Both the position numbers and the translations under genes were made by a program. From contig NZ_AUHL01000006.1 in the NCBI RefSeq assembly GCF_000423165.1, forward strand, positions 124,001 to 188,000: DNA of 64,000 nucleotides, given 5' to 3'. Of the stretch, positions 26,028 to 33,827 are shown in pieces. The notes under the pieces were generated by a model. That model was not told the origin of the DNA and searched no databases. It was given only the letters and a program-made list of their open reading frames with translations. The DNA comes from Pseudidiomarina sediminum DSM 21906. Its GTDB lineage: Bacteria > Pseudomonadota > Gammaproteobacteria > Enterobacterales > Alteromonadaceae. The stretch's first letter is position 1. Every line of letters begins with the position of its first letter.

Positions 26028-28877
26028 ATGCGAAGATGGATTCACCCCAGTCATTTAAGCGATTTAAAGCGCGCGTCCTACGCATTTTTGTGGGCGATGC
26101 TTTTTATTGCCTGTGTCGTGGTCGTGAAAGCAAACGACTGGTGGCACAGCGAAGATAACTACCTTGCCCTGCACTCCTTCCTCGAAGTCATCGCTATCTG
26201 TGTTGCGGTGCTTATTTTCGCGATTGTCTGGAACACGCGCAAGTACCATAGGAATGATAATTTACTACTGCTGGCGTGTTTGATGCTGGTGGTGGGGATG
26301 TTTGATTTTAGCCATGTGCTGTCCTACAAAGGCATGCCGCATTATTTTACCCCCTCCGATCCGGACAAAGCTATCCATTTTTGGTTGCTGGCGCGGCTGT
26401 GCTCGGCGTTGGCCTTACTGGCGTTAGCGATTCGGCCGTGGTGGCGGGTATGCCGTTTACCAGCGTACCCAACCCTTATTGGTTTTGTGGGGTTAACGGC
26501 GTTGCTGAGCCATATTGTGGTGTTTTATCCGCACTGGTTGCCAGCAACCTTTGTGGAAGGTGTCGGGCTAACGCCCTTTAAGATTTACACAGAGTATGTG
26601 CTGATTGCGCTGTTTTTAACTGCAGCGTTGTTGTTTGGTCTGCATTTACAGTTCCCGAAAAGCGCCAATATCGGCGCTTTGGTGGTGGTGTGTTTACTGG
26701 CGGCGGTCAGTGAGTACTTTTTTACCTTGTATGCCGATGTGACGGACACCTACAACCTTTTTGGTCACATTTACAAAATCATTGCCTACCTATTTTTGTA
26801 CCGTGCCATTTACGTTGAGACGGTAACTCGTCCTTATCAAGAAGTGAATCAGGCGGAACGCCAATTAGCGACGACGTTAGCTACCCTGCCAGACTCCGTA
26901 TTTGAGCTGTCGTCTCAGGGCATTGTGCTACGAATTTTTTCGAGTAACGATGAAGGCATACTGACGAATCCTGACTATATCGGTCGCTCAGTACGCGATG
27001 TATTTCCGCCATCCGTGACGGAAAAATTACTCGATGCTATGCAACAAGCACGGCAACAGTCGCTCAGTTATCGCGTTGTGGTGACCTTGCCGCACGAAGG
27101 TGGGGCACGTCACTTTGAACTGTCGGTGGGGCGTCATGACAATCTAGAAACGCATATCGCTTCCTACCTAGTGAGCGCGCGTGATGTGACCCGTCGTATT
27201 CAGCAAAATGAAACCGTTGAAATGTTATCGCTGGTCGTTGAGCAAAACCCCAACCCGATTTTAATTACCGATACCGATGCCAAAATTGACTATGTGAATA
27301 AGGCCTATGTTGAGAGCAGTGGCTACAGCAAGTACGAGTTGATGGGCAACAACCCTAGCATGACCAGTGCTGGCAAAACCTCGAAAGCGGTTTTTGAAGA
27401 GATGTGGCGTTGCCTGCATAGTGGCCAGCCTTGGTCGGGAGAGCTCATCAACCGAACCAAGCAGGGGGTGGAGTTTGTCGAGCAGACCACCATCTTCCCA
27501 ATTAAAGACCAAGAAGGGCGGGTGTATAAATACATCTCCTATAAAAATGATGTCACCAAGGCGATTCAAAATGAGGAAAAAATCCATCAGCTGTCGTATT
27601 TCGATCAGCTCACAGGGTTACCGAATCGCACCGCCTATGAATTGTATTATCAAAGCGACTTTGTCCGGCAAAAGCTACCTAGCAGTGCGTTGTTTTATCT
27701 GAACTTAGATAACTTTAAGTTGATTAATGACGCCTTAGGCTCGGAGAACGGCAACATTGTTTTGCAGAAAGTTGCTGAACGCCTGCGTCACTTTGCTGAG
27801 GATACGAAACACGTCTATCGGTTAACCGGTGACGTGTTTGTGTGCTTGTTGCCTAGCGTGAAAACCTCAGCCGTTGCCCAAGTTGCAATGCAGCTGTTAA
27901 AAGCCCTGAAAGCGCCTTTGGTTGTTGACGAGCAACAGGTAGTGGTTACAGCATCAATGGGCGTCATGTTGTTTGCTGCCGATAAAAGCAGTGCCAATGA
28001 GGTGTTGCAACGCGCCGAATCTGCTATGTATGAAGCGAAAAACCGCGGGCGCAATAACTTTCAGTTCTATACCCCTGAGCGCCATTCGCACGCCGGACAA
28101 CAACTAAAGCTAATTAATGCACTTAATTTTGCGTTAGAACGTGATGAGTTTTCGTTGGTGTATCAGCCACAAGCAGCGGTTCCGAGCCATCGGTTGATCG
28201 GTGCAGAAGTCCTACTGCGTTGGCATTCGAGTGAACTTGGTGTCGTGTCTCCTGCCCGTTTTATCCCAATGGCGGAACGTTGTGGCTTGATCGCTGATAT
28301 CGACAGTTGGGTGTTTACCCAAGTGGTGAAGCAATTACGTCGCTGGCGCGAGCAAGGGGTACCTGAGCTAGTGGTGGCGGTGAACTTGTCTGCCAGCCGT
28401 TTTGATGACCCTAAGTTGGTGCAGAGTCTCGTTCAGGTCACTGAGCAAGAGGGCGTTTCTCCGAAGTTACTTGAGCTCGAACTGACCGAAGTTGTGGCGC
28501 TGCAGAATCCCGAACAAGCATTGCAAACGATTACCGATTTGCGGGCTGCTGGTTTTCGTGTGTCGCTGGATGATTTTGGTACGGGCTATTCGTCGATTAG
28601 CTATTTGAAGCGTTTTGGTTTGGATAAGCTGAAGATCGATAAGTCGTTTGTGGATGACTTGGCGAATTTAAATGCCACCGATAAAGCGATAGTGAAGGGT
28701 ATTATTGCCTTAGCGAAAAGTTTAAATATGACGGCCCTTGCCGAGGGGGTGGAAACCCCTGAGCAATGGCGTGTGCTGGAGCAACTTGGCTGTCATCAAG
28801 TGCAAGGCTATTACTACAGCAGGCCGCTTGCGCCCGAGGCGTTTGTGCAGTTTGTGCAAGAGCACTATGAGAGCTAG
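26028..28877 (+). CDS. MASE3-PAS-PAS-GGDEF-EAL c-di-GMP signalling protein
   Basis: A 949-residue membrane sensor. A MASE3-type domain of seven or so helices covers residues about 15-265 (LALHSFLEVIAICVAVLIFA, FDFSHVLSYKGM). A PAS region is at about 275-385, and a second PAS (VVEQNPNPILITDTDAKIDY) follows. The GGDEF domain has the degenerate active site RLTGDVFVCLLP in place of RxGGDEF, so cyclase activity is doubtful. The C-terminal EAL domain has EVLLRW at the EAL position and an intact SLDDFGTGYSSISYLKRFGLDKLKID loop, so c-di-GMP hydrolysis is likely. ATG at 26028 was chosen; a TTG three codons upstream is possible. Confidence 0.93.
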   Translation: MRRWIHPSHLSDLKRASYAFLWAMLFIACVVVVKANDWWHSEDNYLALHSFLEVIAICVAVLIFAIVWNTRKYHRNDNLLLLACLMLVVGMFDFSHVLSYKGMPHYFTPSDPDKAIHFWLLARLCSALALLALAIRPWWRVCRLPAYPTLIGFVGLTALLSHIVVFYPHWLPATFVEGVGLTPFKIYTEYVLIALFLTAALLFGLHLQFPKSANIGALVVVCLLAAVSEYFFTLYADVTDTYNLFGHIYKIIAYLFLYRAIYVETVTRPYQEVNQAERQLATTLATLPDSVFELSSQGIVLRIFSSNDEGILTNPDYIGRSVRDVFPPSVTEKLLDAMQQARQQSLSYRVVVTLPHEGGARHFELSVGRHDNLETHIASYLVSARDVTRRIQQNETVEMLSLVVEQNPNPILITDTDAKIDYVNKAYVESSGYSKYELMGNNPSMTSAGKTSKAVFEEMWRCLHSGQPWSGELINRTKQGVEFVEQTTIFPIKDQEGRVYKYISYKNDVTKAIQNEEKIHQLSYFDQLTGLPNRTAYELYYQSDFVRQKLPSSALFYLNLDNFKLINDALGSENGNIVLQKVAERLRHFAEDTKHVYRLTGDVFVCLLPSVKTSAVAQVAMQLLKALKAPLVVDEQQVVVTASMGVMLFAADKSSANEVLQRAESAMYEAKNRGRNNFQFYTPERHSHAGQQLKLINALNFALERDEFSLVYQPQAAVPSHRLIGAEVLLRWHSSELGVVSPARFIPMAERCGLIADIDSWVFTQVVKQLRRWREQGVPELVVAVNLSASRFDDPKLVQSLVQVTEQEGVSPKLLELELTEVVALQNPEQALQTITDLRAAGFRVSLDDFGTGYSSISYLKRFGLDKLKIDKSFVDDLANLNATDKAIVKGIIALAKSLNMTALAEGVETPEQWRVLEQLGCHQVQGYYYSRPLAPEAFVQFVQEHYES

Positions 28878-28910
28878 CAACACCAAGCAGAACAAGCTAT
28901 AACTTTAGCC

Positions 28911-29639
28911 ATGATGAATACCATTCAACTGCATGATTTTTGTACGGTCGCTATCACCGAGCGGCTGCATACTGACCCGCACCGGCACCTAGCTCATCAA
29001 TGGACCATTGCGCTCGACGGTCAGCCGTTCGAAGTTGAGGTCGCGGGGGTGGCTTCACAGGTTGCTCAAGTCTTTATTCCAAGTTTAACCACACATCAGT
29101 TTTTGACGGAACAGGGCCACTTTTTAACGGTGCTGATGGACAGCGATGCAGTCTTACGTTCGCAGCAACAGTTAGCTGCATGGGTTGATACCCTTGCCCG
29201 CCAGCCGCTGACACCTGAGTTGCTTGAACAGCTGCTAGCGCAACTGGGCATGTTTAACGCCACTTTTGATCCGCGGGTGGAGCGAACCCTTGCCAGCATT
29301 CGTGAAGCTGACGCTTTGGATGACATCAGTGCCGCGCAATTGGCGGCGTTGACGGATTTGTCTGAGAGTCGCTTTTTGCATTTGTTTAAAGCGGAAGTTG
29401 GCGTACCGCTGCGGAAGTTTATTGTGTGGCAAAAAATTCGTCGCGCGTTTCGGCTGTTAACCGAGCAACCGCAGCGTAAGCTTACCGATGTGGCGGTGCA
29501 AGCAGGTTTTTATGATGCTGCTCACTTTGCCAACTATGTGCGTGAAAACTTCGGGCTTAGCCCGAGTGACATTTTACAAGGTAGCCAGTTTTTCCAAGAC
29601 GATGGGTGTCAGCATTGCTCTAATGACGATCCTTCATAA
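28911..29639 (+). CDS. AraC-family transcriptional regulator
   Basis: A 242-residue protein with the AraC/XylS DNA-binding domain in the last 100 residues: LAALTDLSESRFLHLFKAEV is the first helix-turn-helix and KLTDVAVQAGFYDAAHFANY the second, ending FGLSPSDILQ. The N-terminal 130 residues are a small, cupin-like sensor region with no recognised ligand pocket. The DUF3703 gene starts 18 bases downstream on the same strand, so they are probably co-transcribed. Confidence 0.92.
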   Translation: MMNTIQLHDFCTVAITERLHTDPHRHLAHQWTIALDGQPFEVEVAGVASQVAQVFIPSLTTHQFLTEQGHFLTVLMDSDAVLRSQQQLAAWVDTLARQPLTPELLEQLLAQLGMFNATFDPRVERTLASIREADALDDISAAQLAALTDLSESRFLHLFKAEVGVPLRKFIVWQKIRRAFRLLTEQPQRKLTDVAVQAGFYDAAHFANYVRENFGLSPSDILQGSQFFQDDGCQHCSNDDPS

Positions 29640-29657
29640 CGTATAGGAAAACTTAAC

Positions 29658-30068
29658 ATGGCGTCGTTACTTCGTCTGCATTATCGTCTTGCCATGCGTG
29701 ACGCAAAAGTAGCTTTTGCTGCGCACAATTATGCCCAGGCCTTTCAGTTGCTCGAGCGCGCGCATGTCCTCGGGCAGCGTAATGTGCTCGCGCATTGGCA
29801 GTCACATTGGTGGATGCTGCGTTGTGGCCTGCGGCAAGGTCATCGACGGGAAGTGTTCGGGCAAGTGCTGCGGCTGTTCGCTGTGGTGCCGGGCTTTGTT
29901 TTGGGCTGGGTACCGCTCGGCAATACGGGAGGCGCCAATGTGTCTGCACTCCAACCCATGCCCATTACTGATCCAACTTTGCGAGTGATCGTGCCCACCT
30001 ATAGTTGTTGGTGGGACGTCGTGATCCGCATTACTGTGGTGGCGATGATTGTTTTTGTTTGGTTCTAA
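29658..30068 (+). CDS. DUF3703 family protein
   Basis: A 136-residue protein. LHYRLAMRDAKVAFAAHNYA, FQLLERAHVLGQRNVLAHWQ and HWWMLRCGLRQGHRREVFGQ match the DUF3703 pattern; the C-terminal hydrophobic segment (VVIRITVVAMIVFVWF) may be a membrane anchor. A VPLGNTGGANVSALQPMPI segment is the other conserved stretch. Function is not known; it pairs with the AraC regulator upstream. GGAAAACTTAAC precedes the start. Confidence 0.85.
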   Translation: MASLLRLHYRLAMRDAKVAFAAHNYAQAFQLLERAHVLGQRNVLAHWQSHWWMLRCGLRQGHRREVFGQVLRLFAVVPGFVLGWVPLGNTGGANVSALQPMPITDPTLRVIVPTYSCWWDVVIRITVVAMIVFVWF

Positions 30069-30073
30069 CGCAA

Positions 30074-30099
30074 AAGGCCGCGACGGATGTCACGGCCTT
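30074..30099. terminator. Terminator-like hairpin
   Basis: AAGGCCGCGAC (30074-30084) pairs with GTCACGGCCTT (30089-30099), an 11-base stem with one mismatch and a 4-base loop, between the DUF3703 gene and the convergent TonB receptor gene. There is no long T run on the plus side. Confidence 0.6.
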
Positions 30100-30115
30100 G
30101 CATTCATAGGTTGGA

Positions 30116-32893
30116 TTAGAACCGTCCTTTGACCCCAATCGAGAAGGTGCGGCCGTACACTTCATGTTGCAGTGTGTGACCTTTGCTGCCTTGATAGAGT
30201 TCAAGCGGCTCGTCGTTCAAGTTGGTTCCTTCAACGACCAGTTCAAGTTGCTTTGAGAAGCGGTAAGAAGCGGTCAAATCGACTTGAGTGTGCGCTGCGG
30301 TATAGATGTCGTAACGCGCGTCATCACCCACCTCATTCAGCGATGTGTCGCGATAGGTGACACTTAAGCGGGTACTGAGGGGGCCACGTTCATAACCAAT
30401 GAAAAGGTTACCGGTGGTATCTGCGGACTCAGGAATTGAAAAACTCTCGCCTTCGCGCTCAAGCAGCGCAAGTTCGGTATCCAGTAGGGTCAGGTTGGCA
30501 CCAAAGAGCACGCCTTCTAAGCTGCCATCCATCACGCTGTGTTGCCAGTTGGCTTCAAAACCTTTGACTGAGGCGCTGATCGCGTTGGTTGGGCGTTCCA
30601 CTTCAAAACCTTCGAAACCGGCGACGTCGCGACTGACGGTATCCACCACGTAGTTATCAATGTCTTTGTAGAACACTCCAGCCGACAGCACACTGCTTGG
30701 AGCATAGTACCAATCAAGCATCATGTCCCAGTTCATCGCTTCGTACGGCTCGAGTTCAGGGTTACCGAGTTCAACTTCTTGATCTTCAAGGTTGATTTCG
30801 GCGCGCGGCGATAAATCACCGAAACTTGGACGCGCAATGGTGTTGGTCCAAGCTGCACGTAGCTTCAGGTCTTCGCTGAGGTCATGAACGACGTGTAAAC
30901 TTGGCAACACGTTGGTGTAATCGGTTTTGGCAAAACGCTCGCCGACGATGAGCTCACCTTCTTCGTCGAACAGGATTTCAGTGCCGCTGGCGTCGAACTT
31001 GGTTTGCTCAACACGCACACCAGCAATGACCCGGGTCGCGTCAAAGTCAAAGGTTCCCATCAGGTAAGCGGCGTAGACATCTTCGTCGGCGCTGTAGTCT
31101 TGGCCTTCACTTAAAGCACGGTTTTCGTCGACGTCCTTGCCGCGCTCTTTGAAGAGATCTCGGTTGGCTTGGTAGTAGGCGATGTAGTCGGCACTGCTTA
31201 TACCATCACCTAAGGTTCCGAGTGAGTAGTCTGGCATGGCGCTGGTAATCTCGCTAAGTAATGCCGCTGGCACATCGCGCAGCTCAAGTTCCGCAACATC
31301 GGCCATCTTTTCCTTCATGCGCACATCGACACCGGTTTTCAGCGTTAATGAAGGGATGCCAAAGGCAACAGGAATTTCAGCGTTAAAGCCGAAGGCGTAG
31401 TCATCATCGTCAATGATTTTCGGTTCAAGTACTGCGCGGTCGAGGACGAAATTGGCATTATCGAGGTGACGCTGGCTCAGTTGATCGCCTTCGTAGAGTG
31501 CGAACGACGGTAAGCCATCGCCAAATGCAAACGCTGCAGTAAGATCATCGTGTTGGTATTCGTAACGGCCTTCGTTTTCGTCAAGCACACGCTCGCGGGT
31601 TTTCGAGTAGCCGACATGGTAATCCAGGCTCCATGCTTGAAAGTGATGCTCGCCACCAAGGTTCATGGCAAGGGTGTCTTGCTCTTTGGTGCGGAAACGA
31701 ATGCGTCGTTTGATACTGTCGGCGGGGAGGTCGGCACGGCCACTGGTGCCGGTAAACTCCAGCAAATCACCGTCTTCAAATGAGAAAATGCTACGTTGAC
31801 GGGTTTCGGCGTCAACGAACTCGCTATAAATAGTGTTAAAGAACAAACGGCTGTTCGCGCTCGGCCGGTATTCTAAATTGACATTGGCGCCGGTGCGTTC
31901 ACGGGCAACGTAATATTTACGCTGCTGCAGCTCGATCATGGAGAACACCTCATCCGCCCCAAAATCAACCTCATCGTATTCAGCTTCGAGGTTATCTGAT
32001 TCCAGTTCGCGATCTTGATAGTTCAAACCAAAGGCATAACCAAACTGCTCGTTCAGCACATCACTGGCATTGAATTGTAACTTTGGACTGGTGCTGCCGC
32101 TGAGTTCGTTGTACGAACCTTCCGCGCGATAGCGTACTTGACCACCCTTGCGATCAAACGGCGATGGCGACTTTACGTCAATAGCGCCACCTAAGGCGTC
32201 ACCTGGCATATCCGCTGTGGGCGCTTTGACTAACGAGATACTCTCGACGGAGCCGGTTGGAATCACATCAAGCGCGACGGCACGTGAACTGTCTTCTGGA
32301 GTACCAATGCGCACGCCGTTTAAGGTAACGGTATTCAAGCCCGGTGAGATACCACGAATGCTGACAAAGCGACCTTCACCTTGGTCGCGGGCGAGGGTGG
32401 TGCCTGGGATACGCTGCAACGACTCGGCGACGTTTTGATCGACAAACTGGCCCATATCGTCGGCAGCAATGAAGTTAGTGATGGCGTCGGCAGCGCGGTA
32501 CTCATTGAGAGCACGGTTGCTGGCCTCTTGTTGACTGGTTACCTGAATACGCTCGATGCTGCTTTCGGTGCCCAGTTGCATGTTGACCTGTTGGGCTTCA
32601 GCACTGACTTGCACGGTAACTTCTTTCTCAGGTAGACCGATGTACTCGAAGACCAAAGTTTGCGCACCTTGGTTGAGCTGGCGCAAGTGATAGCGTCCGG
32701 TACTATCGGTGAAAACGCTGTGTGCGGTCCCCTTCACCGTAACTTTGACACCTTCCAGTGGCGCACCATCTGCGTTGTACACGTAGCCGTTGACCGCGGT
32801 CGCAGCGTAAGCAATCGAAGCTACGGGGGCTACCAAGGCCGCAAGAACACAACTAGCGAGTACTGAAGGGCGGTGCTGTTTGAATAAACGCAT
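30116..32893 (-). CDS. TonB-dependent receptor with carboxypeptidase-regulatory-like N-terminus
   Basis: A 925-residue outer-membrane receptor. After the signal peptide there is a CarboxypepD_reg-like beta domain (NGYVYNADGAPLEGVKVTVK, GRYHLRQLNQGAQTLVFEYI), then a TonB box region and a plug with QNVAESLQRIPGTTLARDQG and VSIRGISPGLNTVTLNGVRI. The barrel ends HEVYGRTFSIGVKGRF, with a terminal Phe. This layout is typical of receptors for large or complex nutrients. A Pho-box-like array lies 87 to 126 bases upstream, so it may serve phosphate-containing ligands. GGAAGTTCACG precedes the ATG. It is divergent from the pyrophosphatase gene. Confidence 0.92.
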   Translation of the reverse strand: MRLFKQHRPSVLASCVLAALVAPVASIAYAATAVNGYVYNADGAPLEGVKVTVKGTAHSVFTDSTGRYHLRQLNQGAQTLVFEYIGLPEKEVTVQVSAEAQQVNMQLGTESSIERIQVTSQQEASNRALNEYRAADAITNFIAADDMGQFVDQNVAESLQRIPGTTLARDQGEGRFVSIRGISPGLNTVTLNGVRIGTPEDSSRAVALDVIPTGSVESISLVKAPTADMPGDALGGAIDVKSPSPFDRKGGQVRYRAEGSYNELSGSTSPKLQFNASDVLNEQFGYAFGLNYQDRELESDNLEAEYDEVDFGADEVFSMIELQQRKYYVARERTGANVNLEYRPSANSRLFFNTIYSEFVDAETRQRSIFSFEDGDLLEFTGTSGRADLPADSIKRRIRFRTKEQDTLAMNLGGEHHFQAWSLDYHVGYSKTRERVLDENEGRYEYQHDDLTAAFAFGDGLPSFALYEGDQLSQRHLDNANFVLDRAVLEPKIIDDDDYAFGFNAEIPVAFGIPSLTLKTGVDVRMKEKMADVAELELRDVPAALLSEITSAMPDYSLGTLGDGISSADYIAYYQANRDLFKERGKDVDENRALSEGQDYSADEDVYAAYLMGTFDFDATRVIAGVRVEQTKFDASGTEILFDEEGELIVGERFAKTDYTNVLPSLHVVHDLSEDLKLRAAWTNTIARPSFGDLSPRAEINLEDQEVELGNPELEPYEAMNWDMMLDWYYAPSSVLSAGVFYKDIDNYVVDTVSRDVAGFEGFEVERPTNAISASVKGFEANWQHSVMDGSLEGVLFGANLTLLDTELALLEREGESFSIPESADTTGNLFIGYERGPLSTRLSVTYRDTSLNEVGDDARYDIYTAAHTQVDLTASYRFSKQLELVVEGTNLNDEPLELYQGSKGHTLQHEVYGRTFSIGVKGRF

Positions 32894-32979
32894 CGTGAAC
32901 TTCCTTTTTGAGTGAGTTGAATTGTTGTAACCGTGTAATAAGTTCGGGTTAGGTTTTGAGCGGATTGTAAGAAGGTTTT

Positions 32980-33019
32980 GTGACAGCAGGATGCCTTTGC
33001 GGTGACAGCTTGGTTACAG
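32980..33019 (-). promoter_or_regulatory. Pho-box-like PhoB binding array
   Basis: Read on the minus strand, CTGTAAC (33019-33013), CTGTCAC (33008-33002) and CTGTCAC (32986-32980) sit at exact multiples of 11 bases; the slot at 32997-32991 (AAGGCAT) is degenerate. Pho boxes consist of 7-base direct repeats with 4-base spacers. The site faces the TonB receptor start at 32893. Confidence 0.65.
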
Positions 33020-33040
33020 TGTTGCGAAAATATTGCGATA

Positions 33041-33058
33041 GTGACACCTGCTTGTCAC
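33041..33058. promoter_or_regulatory. GTGACA/TGTCAC palindrome upstream of pyrophosphatase
   Basis: GTGACA and TGTCAC are perfect inverted repeats separated by six bases (GTGACACCTGCTTGTCAC). It lies close to the pyrophosphatase start at 33107 and next to the Pho-box-like array. Different half-site orientation suggests a second regulator or a PhoB site of another geometry. Confidence 0.4.
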
Positions 33059-33106
33059 AGTCACGCGTTAAGTTAATGCTTTGGTTTCTAATAGATAGGT
33101 GCATCT

Positions 33107-33721
33107 ATGCGAGCAATTCTATGTGCTGTAACTGGCCTTCTCACTGCCTGTAGTGCAGGTGAACCGATGACGACGGTACCGGCCGCGGCGTACACACAGC
33201 CGGTGCTATCCGCAAGCGCTGGGCCACAAGCCGAGAATGAATGGTTAGCGATTGTCGAAATCCCGGCCGGTACGCGAGAGAAATGGCAGCTCAGTAAACA
33301 GCAGCCGGAGCTTTTAGAGTGGGAGTTTGCGAATCAACAGCCGCGACGTATCGCCTACTTGGGCTACCCAGCGAACTACGGTGCCCTGCCGCAAACACTT
33401 GCTGCAAAAGCTGACGGCGGCGACGGGGATCCTTTAGATGTTCTGATCTTAGGCGATCCGTTGCCACGTGGGAGTCAGTTGCCGGTACGTATTATCGGGC
33501 GCATGCGAATGCTCGACAATGGTGAACAAGATGATAAGTACCTGGCGGTGCTTAGTACCGAGGAAACCTTTGGGCATCTGCGCTCGGTTACACAACTACA
33601 ACGCGAGTTTCCCGGCGTGACAGCGATTTTACAGCTGTGGTTTAGCCACTATAAAGGCACTGCAGGACAGGTCTCCGAGATCAGTTTTGATGACAAGGTA
33701 CCAAGCGACGATACAGCATAA
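33107..33721 (+). CDS. Lipoprotein family I inorganic pyrophosphatase
   Basis: A 204-residue protein with a lipoprotein signal (lipobox LLTAC, Cys 15) and a family I soluble pyrophosphatase domain. The active-site motif DGDPLDVLIL is at 106-115, preceded by YLGYPANYGALPQTL. The remaining acidic residue pattern (QDDKYLAVLSTEETFGHL) fits. Normal pyrophosphatases are cytoplasmic; this one is exported and probably anchored at the inner leaflet of the outer membrane. It would hydrolyse periplasmic pyrophosphate to phosphate. It is divergent from the TonB receptor with the Pho-box-like array, which supports a phosphate-scavenging role. Confidence 0.88.
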   Translation: MRAILCAVTGLLTACSAGEPMTTVPAAAYTQPVLSASAGPQAENEWLAIVEIPAGTREKWQLSKQQPELLEWEFANQQPRRIAYLGYPANYGALPQTLAAKADGGDGDPLDVLILGDPLPRGSQLPVRIIGRMRMLDNGEQDDKYLAVLSTEETFGHLRSVTQLQREFPGVTAILQLWFSHYKGTAGQVSEISFDDKVPSDDTA

Positions 33722-33742
33722 GCGTTAAATTATACCCGCAAA

Positions 33743-33762
33743 TGCGAATCACTATCATTTAC
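33743..33762. promoter_or_regulatory. Fur box upstream of TonB receptor operon
   Basis: TGCGAATCACTATCATTTAC matches the Fur-box pattern and lies about 65-85 bases upstream of the receptor start. It shares the TGCGAATCA...TCATTT core with the site at 18401-18419. Confidence 0.75.
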
Positions 33763-33790
33763 ATTCAATAATATTGTTTGTATCATAGCG

Positions 33791-33821
33791 CCCTCTATAA
33801 AAATGAAACGCTTACAGAGGG
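33791..33821 (+). promoter_or_regulatory. Leader hairpin masking the ribosome binding site
   Basis: CCCTCTATAA (33791-33800) can pair with TTACAGAGGG (33812-33821) with one mismatch, enclosing an 11-base loop. The right arm contains the Shine-Dalgarno AGAGGG for the ATG at 33828, so the ribosome site is closed when the leader is folded. It parallels the leader at 18424-18463. Confidence 0.5.
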
Positions 33822-33827
33822 ATAGAC

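Noticed and set aside
29653-29949. Minus-strand frame opposite the DUF3703 gene
   Set aside because: It is the antisense of a gene with good motif support and has an Ala/Arg-rich composition typical of a shadow frame.
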